A stretch of 64,000 nucleotides of DNA, taken from Protula sp. h YS-2021 (taxonomy: Eukaryota; Annelida; Polychaeta; Sabellida; Serpulidae). The notes below the pieces were generated by a model. The model searched no databases, was not told the DNA's origin, and saw only the letters and a list, made by a program, of their open reading frames with translations. Below, one piece after another: positions 38,601 through 53,600 of the stretch. The stretch is taken from positions 36,746,723 through 36,810,722 of the forward strand of contig OX457026.1 of the NCBI GenBank assembly GCA_949752745.1. Direction: 5' to 3'. Both the position numbers and the translations under genes were made by a program. The number at the start of each line of letters is the position of its first letter. Position 1 is the first letter of the stretch.

Positions 38601-41600
38601 CAGCAGGTTGACTGTACATCTGATTACTTTCTTGATTAGTTGTGCATGATTGTCCGTTTAGAAATGTGATATAACTGTATTATGTAAATAATAATTTCTG
38701 AAAGTGAATAAATTAATAATTTGAATAAGTTGAATAATTTAAAATCTTTATTTCAGAACCTGTACAAACTTAATACATAAAAATTTATCGGTTCAGAAAT
38801 TGAAGTTCAGTGCATTTTGTAGTAGGTCTGTTATGCTGTAGAAATTGTGTGTCTTTTACTCAGTGTTTCCCTGAGACTCGGGGCTTCAGCTTGCCGTGAT
38901 TAGTATATGTGGATGTTCTTGTGTATTTTACATTTGCTGTGCTGCTGAGGCCACTATGAGATGGATAGAATTCTTTCTAGTCACTTTGATTTAAAGTATT
39001 ACGCGCTAGTGTTGAAAATACCTTTTTATCAAAAAGGCAGAAAAGTTTTTTACTAATCTACGACTTGGACTGGTCATAGATTTCAACTAGTGTTACTAGT
39101 GTTAGTAAACATGCACATGAATTAATTGCTGCTATGTCGAGCAGACAAATGCAACATCAGAGAATATTTTTAATAGATGTGAAACGACATTGTTCTCTAA
39201 TATTTGATTGGCTGAAATTTTCAATTAAACACAAAATAAATTTGCTTACATTATTAATTACAAACCTTATTGCAACCCGAAAAATAACTCATTGGTTCTG
39301 TAACGCATAAAAGTAATTTGTATCAATACTTAACACAGAGAGAATGGCTGTGAACTATCTGTGTCGAATTTGAAATCCGCGGTATCGTGGCCTTGAAAAT
39401 CTATAACAAACATTTTCATAGTTACCTCATTCTGATAGTATCGTTTTTCTTTAGGTTCTTGTCCAATTTGTATTTCTGATTATAGCCGCCACCCGGAAGT
39501 CGCCGGGCAGAGTCACGTGATCGACCCGGAAGTGTAAGAAGCTCTCATGGTCCGGGTACTAAAGGTGGGAAGTCGGCCAAAGCTAAAAAGGTAATAAATT
39601 TATTAGATAATACAAAACATGGAATATTATTACTCTATAAAGACGCCGCACAATCAAGCATTGAGAGGCTGAAATACATGTAAACCAGCCTGCTCTCTTC
39701 CCGCCAAAAGCTATTATGTTCTCATCGTGTACTGGTAGGATTTTAACATGTGTACCGAGAAAAAAACTTTGGCATTATTCTCAATCACATACGGATTTGA
39801 ATTTAAGCGGCTTAGTTTGTAACAGATTTACATATTCTTCCCCTAATTAAGGATATTGCCAAAACATCAAAAGTGTAATGGTGAAGAAAATCTGAGCACT
39901 GTACTTGATTTGGTAAACCCACATGTGTTTTCAAGGAAACCAAAGGCAAAGAAGAGAAAGATCCTAAAAATAAGACAAAGGAGGCAGAAAAGACGGCTAA
40001 GAAAGGTAATCGGTTTGTTTTTAAACTCACATTCTGTTTTTAATAGTTCACGAGTAAAATTAACGCACCGAAGCTGCTTAAATCACACGTCTAATTTTCT
40101 TTGTTAAAGCTGTGAAAAAAACTGAAGTTATTAAGATGGTATTTTATGTTGTGAACTAAACTTTGGCGAAAAGGTTTGCTTCCAACTTCTTGCATCTTTC
40201 GAACGAATATATTTTAAATGTGACTGTATGCAACTTGTGAATGCTCCCTAGATCTATGACTCATGTCAACTTTCTTAATTTTTCTTAAGAGTATATCGCA
40301 TATTATGTACTGTAAAATTGCATGTTTCTCTCTGGCTTCAGCTCTTCATAAAACTGGAAGCGTTGTACTCGTTGCCAGTACGTTAGAAGTATTGATTTAA
40401 AAACTAGTTCAGTTTTATCTCCTGCAAATAGTTTAACAGCAAAAAAATTGAATACCGGGAAAGACGCAACTTGACAAAAACAATGTCAGTACTGTTTCAT
40501 TATTATTCCCGATTTTTTTTTTAGCCAAGATTGCCAGGTTATTAGACAAGTGTCATCAAAACTATGCCTCTCAACTGCGACACATGCTTTACATTGTAAC
40601 CTGTCGATCATTACGCATCTTGAACCAAAGAAATTTGCATTTTTGCTAAATATCTTTAAAAAAAATCAACCTTTATAACCTTTACCCAGTCTGGCTGAAA
40701 GATATAATTTGAAGCGCTTGGTGAACTCCATAACACTATCATATTTGAATCATTTGCATAGACACCTTCCAGGTGATGCATTTTGTAAAAATATGTTTCA
40801 AAAGCTTATATAGGCACATTCCTACACTATGGTGACTCACCCAAAATTAAGTATCGGTAGCTCAATGGCAATGGTAGCTTAAAGAACTAAAAAAGGTTAT
40901 TTGATCAGTATCAACGCAGTATTAAGAATTTGTTATAGGAATTCCATCGGCTTCTCGGCAGGGAATGTACTTGGAGGAACAACGCTGTTCCAACTAATGC
41001 TATTTTACTTTCGATAACGACTTTGGCAAAAAAAACAAAAAAAAAAAAAACTGCAAATTAGCATTTTTTGAATGGTAGAAACGGGAACCAATAATTTGCC
41101 ATCCCCTAAAACGCAATGTTTTGACTGCCCTTGGTATTTCTCGGACTTCCTGGATATTTTGCACATTCAGGTGTAGGTGTGCAGAAAGAAACAATGCATA
41201 AAATATTCTTAGATTCGATTCATTATATAACGTATATCTTATCAAAGATGCAAAATGAAGTTTTAATTTACCAGTGTCCATACCAATGGACCACTGGTCA
41301 TATGATCACCAACGAAATGAAAAACTGACCGTTTGACCACAAGTGGAATTTGCAGTTAGTCTTTTTTGTGAGGTGGGGGCAGACATCGGAAGGCCAAATA
41401 ATCAGAATGCTGCATACCGGAGCAAACAGTTTGACAGCACGTAGTAGGGTGGATGAATTTGGAGAGAGAGTAACAGCGTAGAAAGCGAAGGGATTAGGAT
41501 CGATTTGGAGACAGCGTGGCGGCGTGTCTGTAGGGAGTCTAGGCCCAAACCCCCCCGACTAAAACCCCCCGGCGGCCTAAACCCCCCGACCCCACCTCCC

Positions 41601-44600
41601 CCCCCCCCCCCCGTTCTCAAAGAAAATGTGTAATGATAACTTGTTATGGCGCCTCTTTTCGCACTCGTACGAAACATAGCCATTTGCTAGATTTTTTTGC
41701 TTTACGTACAAATGCCCTTGGTACAATATCTTTGGATTCCCTTTAGCAAATGTGGTGTATTCCATGATGGTAGCACGATTTTTCACAGCAATCTGGGTCA
41801 CTAAATTACCCATTCAAGTGAATCACAATGGATGTAAGTCACATCTACCGCAAGAGAAATTGTAATTTGTAAACTCGACTGATCTCGCAACCGGAATATG
41901 AATTGCAATTTTTAATGTGTACACACTCATCAATCGTAAGAGCAATTGCAATTTCGAAAACTGAGTGCTATCATCAATGGATGTATGAAGTTTTTTTTAT
42001 AATGATAATCAATTCCTCCAGTGGTTCGGATATTGCAATTGTAAACGCCGTGTGGTCTCTTCAATGGGCATTTGAAGTGTAATTAACAACGTGAATATAT
42101 CGCAATTACAAAATATAAAATAGACCTGAGAACCGGGGGGTTTTGGGTCGGGGGGTTTAGGCCGCCGGGGGGTTTTAGTCGGGGGGGGGGGGGTTTGACG
42201 GGGGGGTTAGGGCCGGGGGGGGGGGGTTCGGTCGGGGGGGGGGGGGTTTGGGCCTGTTCCCGTCTGTAGGACGGAGAAGGCACAGGAATTAGAATTCCGT
42301 TCCGTGCAAACAAACCAGTCTCAATTTCACATGCACAGAGAAGGTTTTGGAGACGACATTGGGTTGTGTTTCGGTCAGTAGTTTAGGAACATTTTGTGTT
42401 GAACTTTGTATATGCATGACAACAGTGCTACTGCATAGAAATTGGTCGGTGATAACAATAAATTGAAGTGGTAGTCAAATGGTCGGTTGTTCCTTTCGTT
42501 GGTGGTCAAATGACCGGTGGTCATGTGTCCCGTGGTCAAATGTCCTATACCCCAATCTACCACATCCTGTAGGCATGGTAATAAAAATCTGTATTAACGG
42601 GTCTCCCCAGGCATGTGCCGATGCTGCAGCTTTCTCACCCCGATCATTAATTTTCACTGCTTGAAAAGGGATTGTTTTCTACAAATAACGAATAAAAATA
42701 TTCCCAGGTATCACCTACATCAAGCCATATTGATATGTGCTCTCGCAACGCCCCATACCTTTGGTACAAACAAATGAGCGTGTGTTTTGACTTGTCGGGG
42801 ATGGGGGTGGAATGGGATTGCGTTAGTGTTGCAGCTTTTCTGTTCCTTACGCCTGTCCCTCACATGAAATTACAAGAAACTCGCGATTTGCTACAAATCC
42901 TGCCCTACAGCTCCCACCATCAACCCCTGTGTTGAACTCTACAGCTGAAACCCAATACTTTCTATTATTATTAGAAATTACATAAAATATAAAACTAGCT
43001 TCAAACACAACATAGGCAGGGTTCGCGTTGGCCGGGCTTTTGTCCACTTTTTGGGTATTTTTTACGAAATGACTCACTTTTTCGGAATCCACCGAGTTTT
43101 TCTGGACCCAACTGAGTCACTTTCCTTTTTTGACTCACTTTCATGAGAACCCAGGGCGAACCCTGATAAGCTATAGGGCCGGATTTTGGATATCAGCAAT
43201 GACAATATTTAAAATGATAGAAGTAAATTAGCAAAATACTTTCTGTTCCATTTTATTCCCCCATCCACTCTTATAAATCTGCAAGATGTCAAGGAACTGA
43301 TATCCAGGAAATTATACAAAGCATGGAAAAAAGTCAGAAAACTGTGTTTTAGGGGTGGTTAATTGATTCGCACTTCTATAGTTTATACCGCGCAAAATTT
43401 CTGATTAAAGAGATTTTAAATTCAATAAGTTCAGCTTTTTGGAGGGGATAAAACTGAATCTTCTGATTTTCTGTTGTCAACAAACGTTGTAACACCGGTT
43501 ATTTCAATGCGGTTATTTTAATTATTTCACAGGAATCATTTTAGTTGATTAGTTTTATCGTAGGTTAAAATTTTTGCATTGGAGTCCTGTGAGTGATAAT
43601 ATGTGCATGTTTTTTGCATTTTGTTAGACTGCTTATTTTTAAACATAAAACGTTATGGCGTCCAGCAAATTCGAAGTAGTCGTAAATTTTTTCTTTATGA
43701 TAGAGTCTGTCTCTTGTTTTTGTTTGTTTGTTTTGTGTAGTAGGCTAAATAAAAGGAAAACTGAATTTTGAACGCCCTATATCCATCAAAGTGTCCAGTT
43801 GGAAAGTGTCCCAGATTTATTTAACAAATACACTATTTCACCCTGCCTTTGATTAAACTGACCATATCTTTGGTCCCTGCCTTTGAGGAAAAAGACAGGT
43901 CATCCCCCACCATATGTCCTTGATGATAAAAACATGCAATCCCACTCCCTACCTTTAAATATAATGACACGTGTCATCCCCTTTCCCTCCTTTCATGATA
44001 AAGACATTTAATTCCCCTCCCTGCCTCCCTGCATAAATTCTCACTGCTTCCTGCCTTTGATGTTAAAGAACACAGCCTTTTTTAATGAGATTTTTTGGGG
44101 CACTAGGCCCGAATTCCAGGGTATCCTGAGCCAGTTTTAAGGAATATCGGAGACCCTGGGACAATGTTAATTTTATGCGCTGCATTAATCACTGCCTTTG
44201 ATGAAATTGGCATGCCATGGCCACAAAAAAATCATATGAAGCTGGTGCTTTAAGCTGTTGCAAGTGCAAGTTAGCTCAGTCGGTAGAGCGTTGGTCCTGT
44301 AATGCTATGGTCCCTGGTTCGAATCTGGCCAGGGGTGGAAAGCGGAGGATTGACCTTCGCTCAAATTCCCTCAACTAAACGACTGCACAGGATTATTCAC
44401 CACCAAAAAAATTCAAAATTAGGACAAATGAGTACTTCCGGCCATCCCTTTAAAAAAAGTGCAAGTTCTATCCCAAGATAAATTGTGTTCAAATTAACCT
44501 TTTATTGAAAAATTCAGTGACGGTTTTGTTGAAAGACATCTGTGTTGTCTCAGTGACCATGTTAAATATATTTATTTCAGATATGCGATTGATAGATACG

Positions 44601-47600
44601 ATGTTTGAATGTGTGACTTTGTTGCCGTTGTTTTATTTTGGTGCTGTGCCGTGCGATTTGTTTGGCTGTGCTCGACTTCTCTGCCTCGCCATTTTTATCT
44701 GCACTATGACTTTTCCCCCAACGAAAATCTCGCATGTAAAAGGGACGGAAGCTCGATCGTCAAAAGGTTTTAAGTTTATTAAATCTTTCGTAGTTGATAA
44801 GAATCTGCATGGTTTTTACGTTAATCCTTAAATTTGTGCACGGTTTTGTTTACAAGATAACATTAAGTACAGCCAAACCGAGGCCGAAATCGGCGTGACG
44901 CAAGAATTCATGGCAATTTTTTAGTATTGTAATTTATAGGTTTAAAGGCTTCACGATATTATCCTATTATCTTTCGATTGAACCAACATATCAACAAAAT
45001 TAATTTCAGTTAAAAGGGATAACTGTTAATGTATAACGGGACCATTTATTTAGCATGTGACACATTTTTAATTTTAAATACGTGAATTTATTGTGGGTTT
45101 CTATTTTTTGAGGGAGAAAAGTTTCAGCACTGTAAATCATAAATTTTTGAATATTTGATTTTTATGGGACCTTTGATTGCTCTGGAAATTCGTGGATTTG
45201 GAATAAATACAACCAGTATAGAAATAAATTGAGGATATCAACATGATAAACCCTTAAAAATCGCTTATAAACACTATTAACTTTTTTAAAAATTCTAAAC
45301 TGCCATAGATTATGCGATATCTTAAGTTGTTTAGTTTGATATTGTTTTGCGTTTTATTATTTATTTTTTACACTAGTTTGTGCCATATTAAACTTAATTT
45401 GGTTTGGAGTGTTGTGTTGATGCCATTTCTTACACTTAAATCCCCTCTGTTAGTGTTAGCTTGCACACATACATTTCTTGTGCGGAATGTTATAACTGGA
45501 AACAATATTTCAATTTTAAGAAATGAGTTTGCCATTTTAATCTGTTTTGGCGTATTATATTAACCAAGATCGATTTAAAATCCCCTAACCATATCTGTAA
45601 AAGAAAACTAACCGCCATTGTGTAATCCAAGATCATTTTTTTAAACAAAAAAATACCTGCAGTGGAGAGATAACAGATCTTTTTACAGAAAGCACCAGAT
45701 AGACATTTAGGCTTAAACTCAGCTCTTCGCCTGTAGTGTGTATGCAAGCTAATAACCTAGCGTTCCCCCGCCTTTATATATGTGTGCCTTACGTGCGCGC
45801 TTTCCACATGGCATTATGTTGTATCTAAGCTGGTTTACCCTATTGTCGCTCAAACAGGTGCCACCAACACGAGTGGAAGGAATTCTGGAGGTAAGGTGAT
45901 ATCTTCACAGAGGTGTACTCACTTACTCGAGTCATTGCTGTGCCGTGCGTTTGATTTAGTTTTTCATGCAAGTGTTTTGAAATTGGTTCATTTGAGCCAG
46001 TTCTCTGAAAGCGAATAGCCGATTAATCGATTTTAGTATAATAAAATTCAGGCAAAATATATATGGGTATTAATTTATGTGTACAAATATAATGATGAAT
46101 GATACAGATAAATATTACCTCAGTAAAATTGTAATTGAATCAGTAAACATTTGTAGGACAGCTATGACACCTTTGTTTTGATAAAGAAAAACAAAAAAGT
46201 GTTTAAAACTTATCTTTGAAAGCGCAAACCCTAAGGGTCAGTGCTGAGTATTAAACAGACAACTATACTTTTTGGCCAATACAAAATCAGGCGACTTGGC
46301 CGTACCACTTTCATTGAAAAAGATTATCACAGAATTTGCGTACACATCCATAACAAACTTACAGTAAAATGATAGTTCAAATTTTTCTGGTTATAGTGTG
46401 TTCTGTTTTATATTATGATTAGTAAGTGTGCTAAGTGAGACCGTGCTAGACCCAGATAAGTCTATCACAGAAAGCAATGAAAAAACCTTCGCGATCGAAT
46501 CTCTCACAGTTCATACTTCATTCTGTCGTACTAATTTGTAGTCTTTAAAATATGTATCACTGAATTGGACTGAAAGTAACATTAAGAGAGGACACCAACT
46601 GTCTTTTATGTATGTAAACTTTTGTAACGAACGATCAAATGACCACAATTATGAAATGACGTGAAAACCACAGTCAGTGTATGATATGATGATATCCGGT
46701 CACGTTAAATTTTAATTCGTCAATCTCAAGTGTGAAATTTGCTTGAACATTTCTTGACAGAGCTTTCCTGTGGATTTTATTAAAATGAAAAAAGTGCTTT
46801 AAATGCCCAGCTCATGACATTCTTAAAGATTAAGGACCTGTATAAAGAACTTTCTTTAGACCACCAAAATTAAACTTGACATGCCTTTAAAAGTACCTAC
46901 CTAGTACCTACACCGATAAATCGACTGAGCGCAATTAATAACATGGAACTAGGCGATTACAAAAATTAGTGATTACTTATATATTTAATCTTACTAGAAA
47001 CTAACCATTTATCCTAAAACTGAAAAATACTGAACATGTGCTTCAAACGGGGTTAAAACTGAAACAAAAAGGAGAATATAGACAGGAGATTTTCAGGGTA
47101 TTAGATCAAAGTCACTAAAATTAAAATTTATTTCTGTAATATTTTAAAAAGTACATCGGGTGTAGGGTACTGGTGACTGAGGTAGTATTCCAATACTTTA
47201 TCTAACGACGATTAGTCTCGACACAAACTATCTGTAGCGCACAATGTTATATGGTAATAAGTAACGCGTGAGAAACAAGCTGAAGGGATAGGAGTAATAT
47301 AAGACTTGTTAATTGCACGATTAGAAGGGCACATGTTTGGTGTATTATAATAAGATTACACAAATGAACGTATTTTACAACAGATACCGGTAAACAAACA
47401 TTATATTAAATTGGCCTTTAATAGCCCGAAAAAAAGCAGCCACATCAGTACCTGAATAATTCTGACTTTCTAGCAATTCCGTCATAAATGTAAGGTAAAG
47501 GTTTTAAAGACTGACACAACGGGGCTAAGCCGAGATGAAAAGCTGTATTATTATTATTATTATTATCATTATTATCATTATTATTCTCATTATTTAAATG

Positions 47601-50600
47601 TCAATATTTGTTAGACATCAAACAGTTTGTGAATCATCACGTGTGTGTGCTCAGTAAGTCAAAATTCTGTTTCAGATTCAGTGTTAAAGCTAAAAGGGGC
47701 GGTATTTTCAGTACAGTTTAGTGAGCAACTTCGTTTGTTTATTATGAATGTGTTGGGCAAAAAGCTTTTGAATTTTGCACGTATGATTCGTACCATGGTG
47801 CATGCCTAACTTTAATGGTCTCTGTGAGACCTTGCTGTTGTTGCAATATAAATACCTAGCTGTTTCAGTAACGAGTTATGTGTCGCCTACATATACCCAA
47901 TTTTAGAAGTAAAAACGGAAACCTCTTAGGCAAGTCAAACCAGCATCAAACTGTTGTGTGTAAAGTTTAAACGTTTGTTTTTAAATGGGTACACTTACAG
48001 TTTGCACTTACAGTTTGAAAAAGAATGTGATCTTTCCGAGGCATATTGTGTTGTTAACATCCTTAAAAATAGTGGAATGTGTGCATGCCTTTATGTCCTG
48101 TAATCCTATACAGATTCTCTAGTACAGCTAAAAAAGAAATCAACTTTTAATCAATTTTGTAAAGAAAATTAAATTTAACTTAATCGGTGGTCTATATATT
48201 TGCTCTTGTCCTTTTAGAATTATGACACGAAATGATGGTGTTTTCTTACCATATCGCACCATTTCTAAAATCATAATAATAATCCGGAACAACTTAATAA
48301 TATAATGTGGATCTGAAGAGTGAAATGTAATTTCCGAAGATCAGTTTTTTTTGTGATGAACGTTTTTTTTTACAAACAATACAAAAAAGACCCAGAAGTT
48401 ACTGAAAGCGCCGGGCCAGTTCTTTTTCAATAAGTATTCAATTGTAAAAAGTAACTTTGGTAAATATTCTAGGCTCTTGAAAGTTAGGTCAGCATTTTTT
48501 ATTCTGCTGAAAAAGTACTTTTACATTAAGGCGGCATCATAAAGCAAAACATGCTATTTATATTTTTTCACGTGACTTAGTCCGATCTTAAAAATTTGAT
48601 AGAATCCGGTTATGGTAGTCTAAACTACTTTTATCGATTTTAATCAGCACCGAATATAAAGCCAGGAATTGCTTGTGTATGATTTATACAGAAATTTATG
48701 TAAAAAAATCATTTTGGCCGGGAATGCATGGAAAGACCTAGTTATTTTCTAAATGAACTAACTCTAAAAAATATGTGTTCAAATATACCTTATGCGTTAC
48801 ATAGTGAAAAATTATTAAATTGTTTTATAATGTAAAACATTCCTGAATTGTTAATTACATTTTTAAGCCGAAGAAGAAGTTTAATTATACTAAACTGTTC
48901 TTTCCTTGTGTTTTGATTTGCATTAATATTTGTTTTAACAGTTCATTTTTTCTGGTGAATATTAAAGTTTGAGTTGATGTTACAGCCATAAGCATATTTA
49001 GAGGACATTTATCATGTTTGAGTGAGAAGCAAGTTTAAAATCTGATTGTTGATGAAGGTTTTTCGGTAAGTTCATTAGATTCACTCGTTCCTTTTCTCTT
49101 TGCAGCATCAATGGTAAACGAAGCCAAAGGGACAACAAAGAAAGAAAAAACAAAAGGAAAAGGAAAGGGTTCTCAACAGGAAATAGAGGTATGCAGAAAT
49201 GTTTTTGTTTGGCAAATAAGCTCTCATTTTTCACTTCAGCTTTGCTTTGAAAACACTTCATGATACTGTTTCAAGACATTTCTATTTTGTTATACACGTA
49301 ATATTCCTTGAATAATTAACGCTTTTATCCGCTGAAATAGATTTAATTTTTTGCTTTTTCGAAAAAAGTAATCAAAATTGGTTATATCATTTAGTTCAAA
49401 GGGAGTGGAGATGTTTTTGATTGGAGAAATAAATCTAGGACTTGTTTTTAGTTCTTTTTCTCTTCTTGAGTTTTAATCTTTGAGATAAAATTATGTCACA
49501 CAGAGTATGACCCCAGAAGTAAGTATTCCAGAATAAACCAAGAAACTTTTAACTGTAGTCATGTATAGGAGAGGTGTTTTATATACAAAAAATGTGCCCT
49601 TCTCATAACATTGTAAATTCTAATCTTCTAACTTGTTTTCAAGGAGTTTTTGTTTTTAAAATAATTCAAATGAATGTTTTAATGTCAGAAAGTATCCTAA
49701 TAGAGCTAGTATCTAAATTGTATAAAGTATTGCTTTGGAAATTCTAGTGGATTAGATATTTGTTTATGACGTTTCTGTCTAATGACTTGCTATATTTTAT
49801 ATTTTGGTGTCTTATGTTGGCATCACTGCAGGCAGGGCCTGTGATTACTGTGATTCCAGTCTGCCTCAGTCTTTACGAATTGCTTGTCGTTAGAGTTCAA
49901 AGTGCTTGGACGTGCATATCTAATTTAGTTGCCGTGTGTATAGTGTGTATTAGACACAGAAAAATCCCCGAATATTCCTAAAATTTATGCGAATAATTTG
50001 TTAGAAAAACAGATATGGATTTTTGAACACTGCCAATGTGGCACAGAAACGAAGGCTGTAATGTGTTGTTATGCTGCGTTGTGTGGTCAGCAGTAGGTGG
50101 CTGTAACATTTGGGCTTTAGCAGGTTGTGGTTACTTGGCCGCGGTTTCTGGCTCACAATATGTAGCGCTATAGTAGACGAAGGTCGTAAACTTGGCAATT
50201 TATTTATCTTGACAAATTATTGGCAATTTATTTATCTTCAGTTATTTCCAAGGTTTCAAATTGTTCTTCCCAATCCCCGATTTATTGCAATCGCTCCAGG
50301 CGGTAGGTGTTTTTTATTTAGCTTCTCACAGTGGGCATATTTTCTTTTGAACAGACAGGATTATTCCTATATATTTTGCTATCATTTTTTTCAGTCTTTT
50401 ATTTTATATATATGTGTAGGCATTAGTACTTTCAGATCGTTCTCGTCGTTAGACTTTACAGCTTAAAATGCTGATGTTATTGTGTTTAAACTTTTATTAA
50501 ACGTATATTATTTATTTTTTTTGCTCTGAGCGTCACGTCAGTTTCAGCCAGGTTATTTCTAAATATAACGAATCATTGACAAACTGACAGAATACCTTAT

Positions 50601-53600
50601 GAAAGCGTTCACAAGTGAAAGAAATTAAGCGTCTCAAGGCGGAATAGCTTTGCAACGATTCCAGGTTGTTCTTAAGTGGGGCAATAATGTTTTTACGTTT
50701 TTATTTAAGCTGGGTTGAAAGTGGGAAAATGTGATGTAACCATTTTTGAGATAAAGCTTTGAGATAAACCATTACAGTTTATGTTTAGCTCCGGACCATA
50801 TTAATCCCCATCATATTGCATTAAAAACAATAACGTTCACAATCAGCTTTAAAATCGGCTTCTTTTAACAGAAAAAGGACTTCACGAGGTCAGCACTTTT
50901 CCCTTTTAGATTCGTCTCGTGAGAGAAATAAGACTAACTTACTGCATTTTAGTACATTCTGACGAGAATGAGAGCCCAGTATTAGACAGCTTGCGAGGAA
51001 CGTTTACTTCTCTTTTGACATCGATTTCTACGACTCTGATAGACCACGAGACGCTAACGTTTCTCAGTGCTGCCAGACTCTCAAAATTAAACCTTCTACG
51101 CAAGTTGTCTGTTAGTTGCTCATAACCACTTCCTTTTCTCTGGTGAAAACACAAAAGACAGATATTGTTTTTGCAACTCTAGCGAAGAAAGGAGACGATA
51201 ACTTCATAAGTTCGAACTCCAGTAGTTATCAGCTTGGGCGCATGGTCCTGTCGTGTGCTTTGTTTTTCTACTTGGTTATGATATCCTTTGTTTACTCATA
51301 AACATTTTAACTGAAATGGCTGTTAACAGAGCGCAGTATCACTAGTACATAGTGAGGTAAGACATTCCGTGTTGGGGAATCAGTCCTCTGGGCTATGGGT
51401 AGGAATAATTTGCTATTAATATGCGCACGGGTGAGGACTTTCCCTGCGATTTCAAATGAAGATAAACGAATTTTGTAGGTGAGCCTGTTTTGAAAATATA
51501 ACACAAAATATTTGAATTAAGAATGTATCAAGCAAATAATAATTCAAATATTTTAATACATTATTGTTCCTACTATCCGGAATCGACTCACTTTGTGTAT
51601 AGTGCCTTATTTCGCCAAGGATAAAAATATTTAAATAATTATTTACCTGATACATTCTTATTTAAAAATAGGGTATTAATATGGAAAGTCTTCATCATAA
51701 TAATGAAAATTTTAAAAAATACGTCGTGCTAGTTCAACTGTGCTTCCGCAAAAAATTAAATAAATAAAATAAAAAATAACACACATGCACACATCTGTTT
51801 GGTATACAAGAAATTATGTAAAGCATATTCGAAGACGACTCATGATTTTATCATTCCTTTATGTAAAATGTGTGTTGGCTATGAAACACACCACAGTGTT
51901 CTTGGAACCAAACCGAATCATAGGGAACGTGTTTTGTTCACCAACCTGGCAGCATACAGACATGACATTCGAGCAACCTTTATTTAGTGGAGAGAACAAT
52001 GTACGTGGCAAATTGTAATATTTTATGCTGAAATATTGTAGACATGGCGAGAGTGCCTTGCTCGCGTTACAAAATAGTTTTCTATATTGACATACCTTTT
52101 AAGTACACGGTTGATACTTCAAAATCGTTTATCTTCCCAAGAAATCAAATTCTTTCATAGACTTTTGTAAACATCTATTACATCGGTTATTAAAATAGAA
52201 AAATTAGTCAGGTGAGTGTGCTGAATAAAAAAAAAAAATAGTTTTCTCTTCCTTTTGATAGAGGTATGCAGATACTTACCATGTGTGTCGGCATGCTAAT
52301 ATCTGATGTAAACATACCCAAATGCTATGTGTACATGTATTACACTCGCAAAGTCTATGAAAGAAGGAATTGCCATGGCACGTATAAACTTTAAGCACAG
52401 AAATTAAACATGGCCAGCATGCGTAGCGCATGCAGAACCTATGTTACCAGGCATGTTTTTAGACGTCAGCATTTCTGCGATGTCTGTAGTGTGTTAATGC
52501 TATCTTCAGTTGTTTGCACCATACTTCAAAGGGTGCATTTTAGTCTTACAAAATGTGCATGTACATTTTGCATGTAATTGAAACACCTGCATGTATATCT
52601 TGAACGTATTACAAACACGTGTATGCATATTATGAATATCTGGCAAATTCATACATGGATATCTGATATCGCTGGGATCATTATTCCATGCATACTTCAG
52701 CATTCTTTGCGTTCTTCACAATGTTCCAAAAAGGAGCTGGTAACGTACTAAAAGTAAACGGTATCGCCAAGATCTCTTTCGGTATTTTCACGAAAATGTT
52801 TTCGTGTGTTTGCAGTATTCTTTTAAAGTTTGTATGATTTCATTCACGAAACATTTGCCGTAATGCTTGAAATTATTAGTGATGAATTAATTATAAAATA
52901 ATTAAGATTGTACATCGCCGGAAGGTCTATTAGATCAGGTCCTATCTGTTTGTTCTTTATCACATAACTAAATTTATTCATCCATTTCCCCCAACCATGT
53001 CTCACATGTATCTCAGTGCAAGATTCTAATTTTTTGGCAGGAAAAATGTGTTTATGTTGAAGATGTGCAACGTCGAATTATTTTTAAGGAGTCAGAAATT
53101 GTTCAAATGAGTATTTGTGCAACTTTAATTGCTTTCTTGTATCGTAAGTCTCAAGTGAAATATTTTTTAATGTTGCAGTTGTGAAAATCATTTTCATTGG
53201 CTGACACAAGGGCGTGCGAATGGGTTGTGACTTTATTGAGAAATACAGACACTTAGCATGATTATTATGCTTACGCAAAATATATTGACTTGTAGTGACA
53301 CAATGTAACCCGCTAAGGGCTGGCCGTGTCGTTGAACAAATCATATAACTACCTATCTAACGTAGATAAAAATGACTGGATATAAACGCAAAATTATACG
53401 TATAAAAGATTTTCAGAAGATGCCTGATAAAAAGGTAACTGAGCAGCGTGAATTGTAGAATTGTAATGTCGGTGTACATCGCCACGCAAAACAAATGTTT
53501 GAATAGCGCAACGACAATATCTGTAAAACCCTATCATTTACAGTGCCAAAAGTTGTACCGTTTATATCTGGAACAATTTTGTTGAGTTGAAGTTTCAGAA

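Larger units (their letters stand above)
40006..45857. other. LRRC71 intron 11 (5.9 kb)
   Basis: A transposon-rich intron. It holds the foldback-like element at 41270-42555, a short MITE at 43017-43165, degenerate tandem repeats at 43845-44065 and a SINE at 44262-44467. The rest shows nothing distinctive. Confidence 0.7.

Noticed and set aside
44271..44345. Functional tRNA gene
   Set aside because: The A and B boxes are present but the acceptor arm does not pair and the sequence runs on into a SINE body with flanking duplications.
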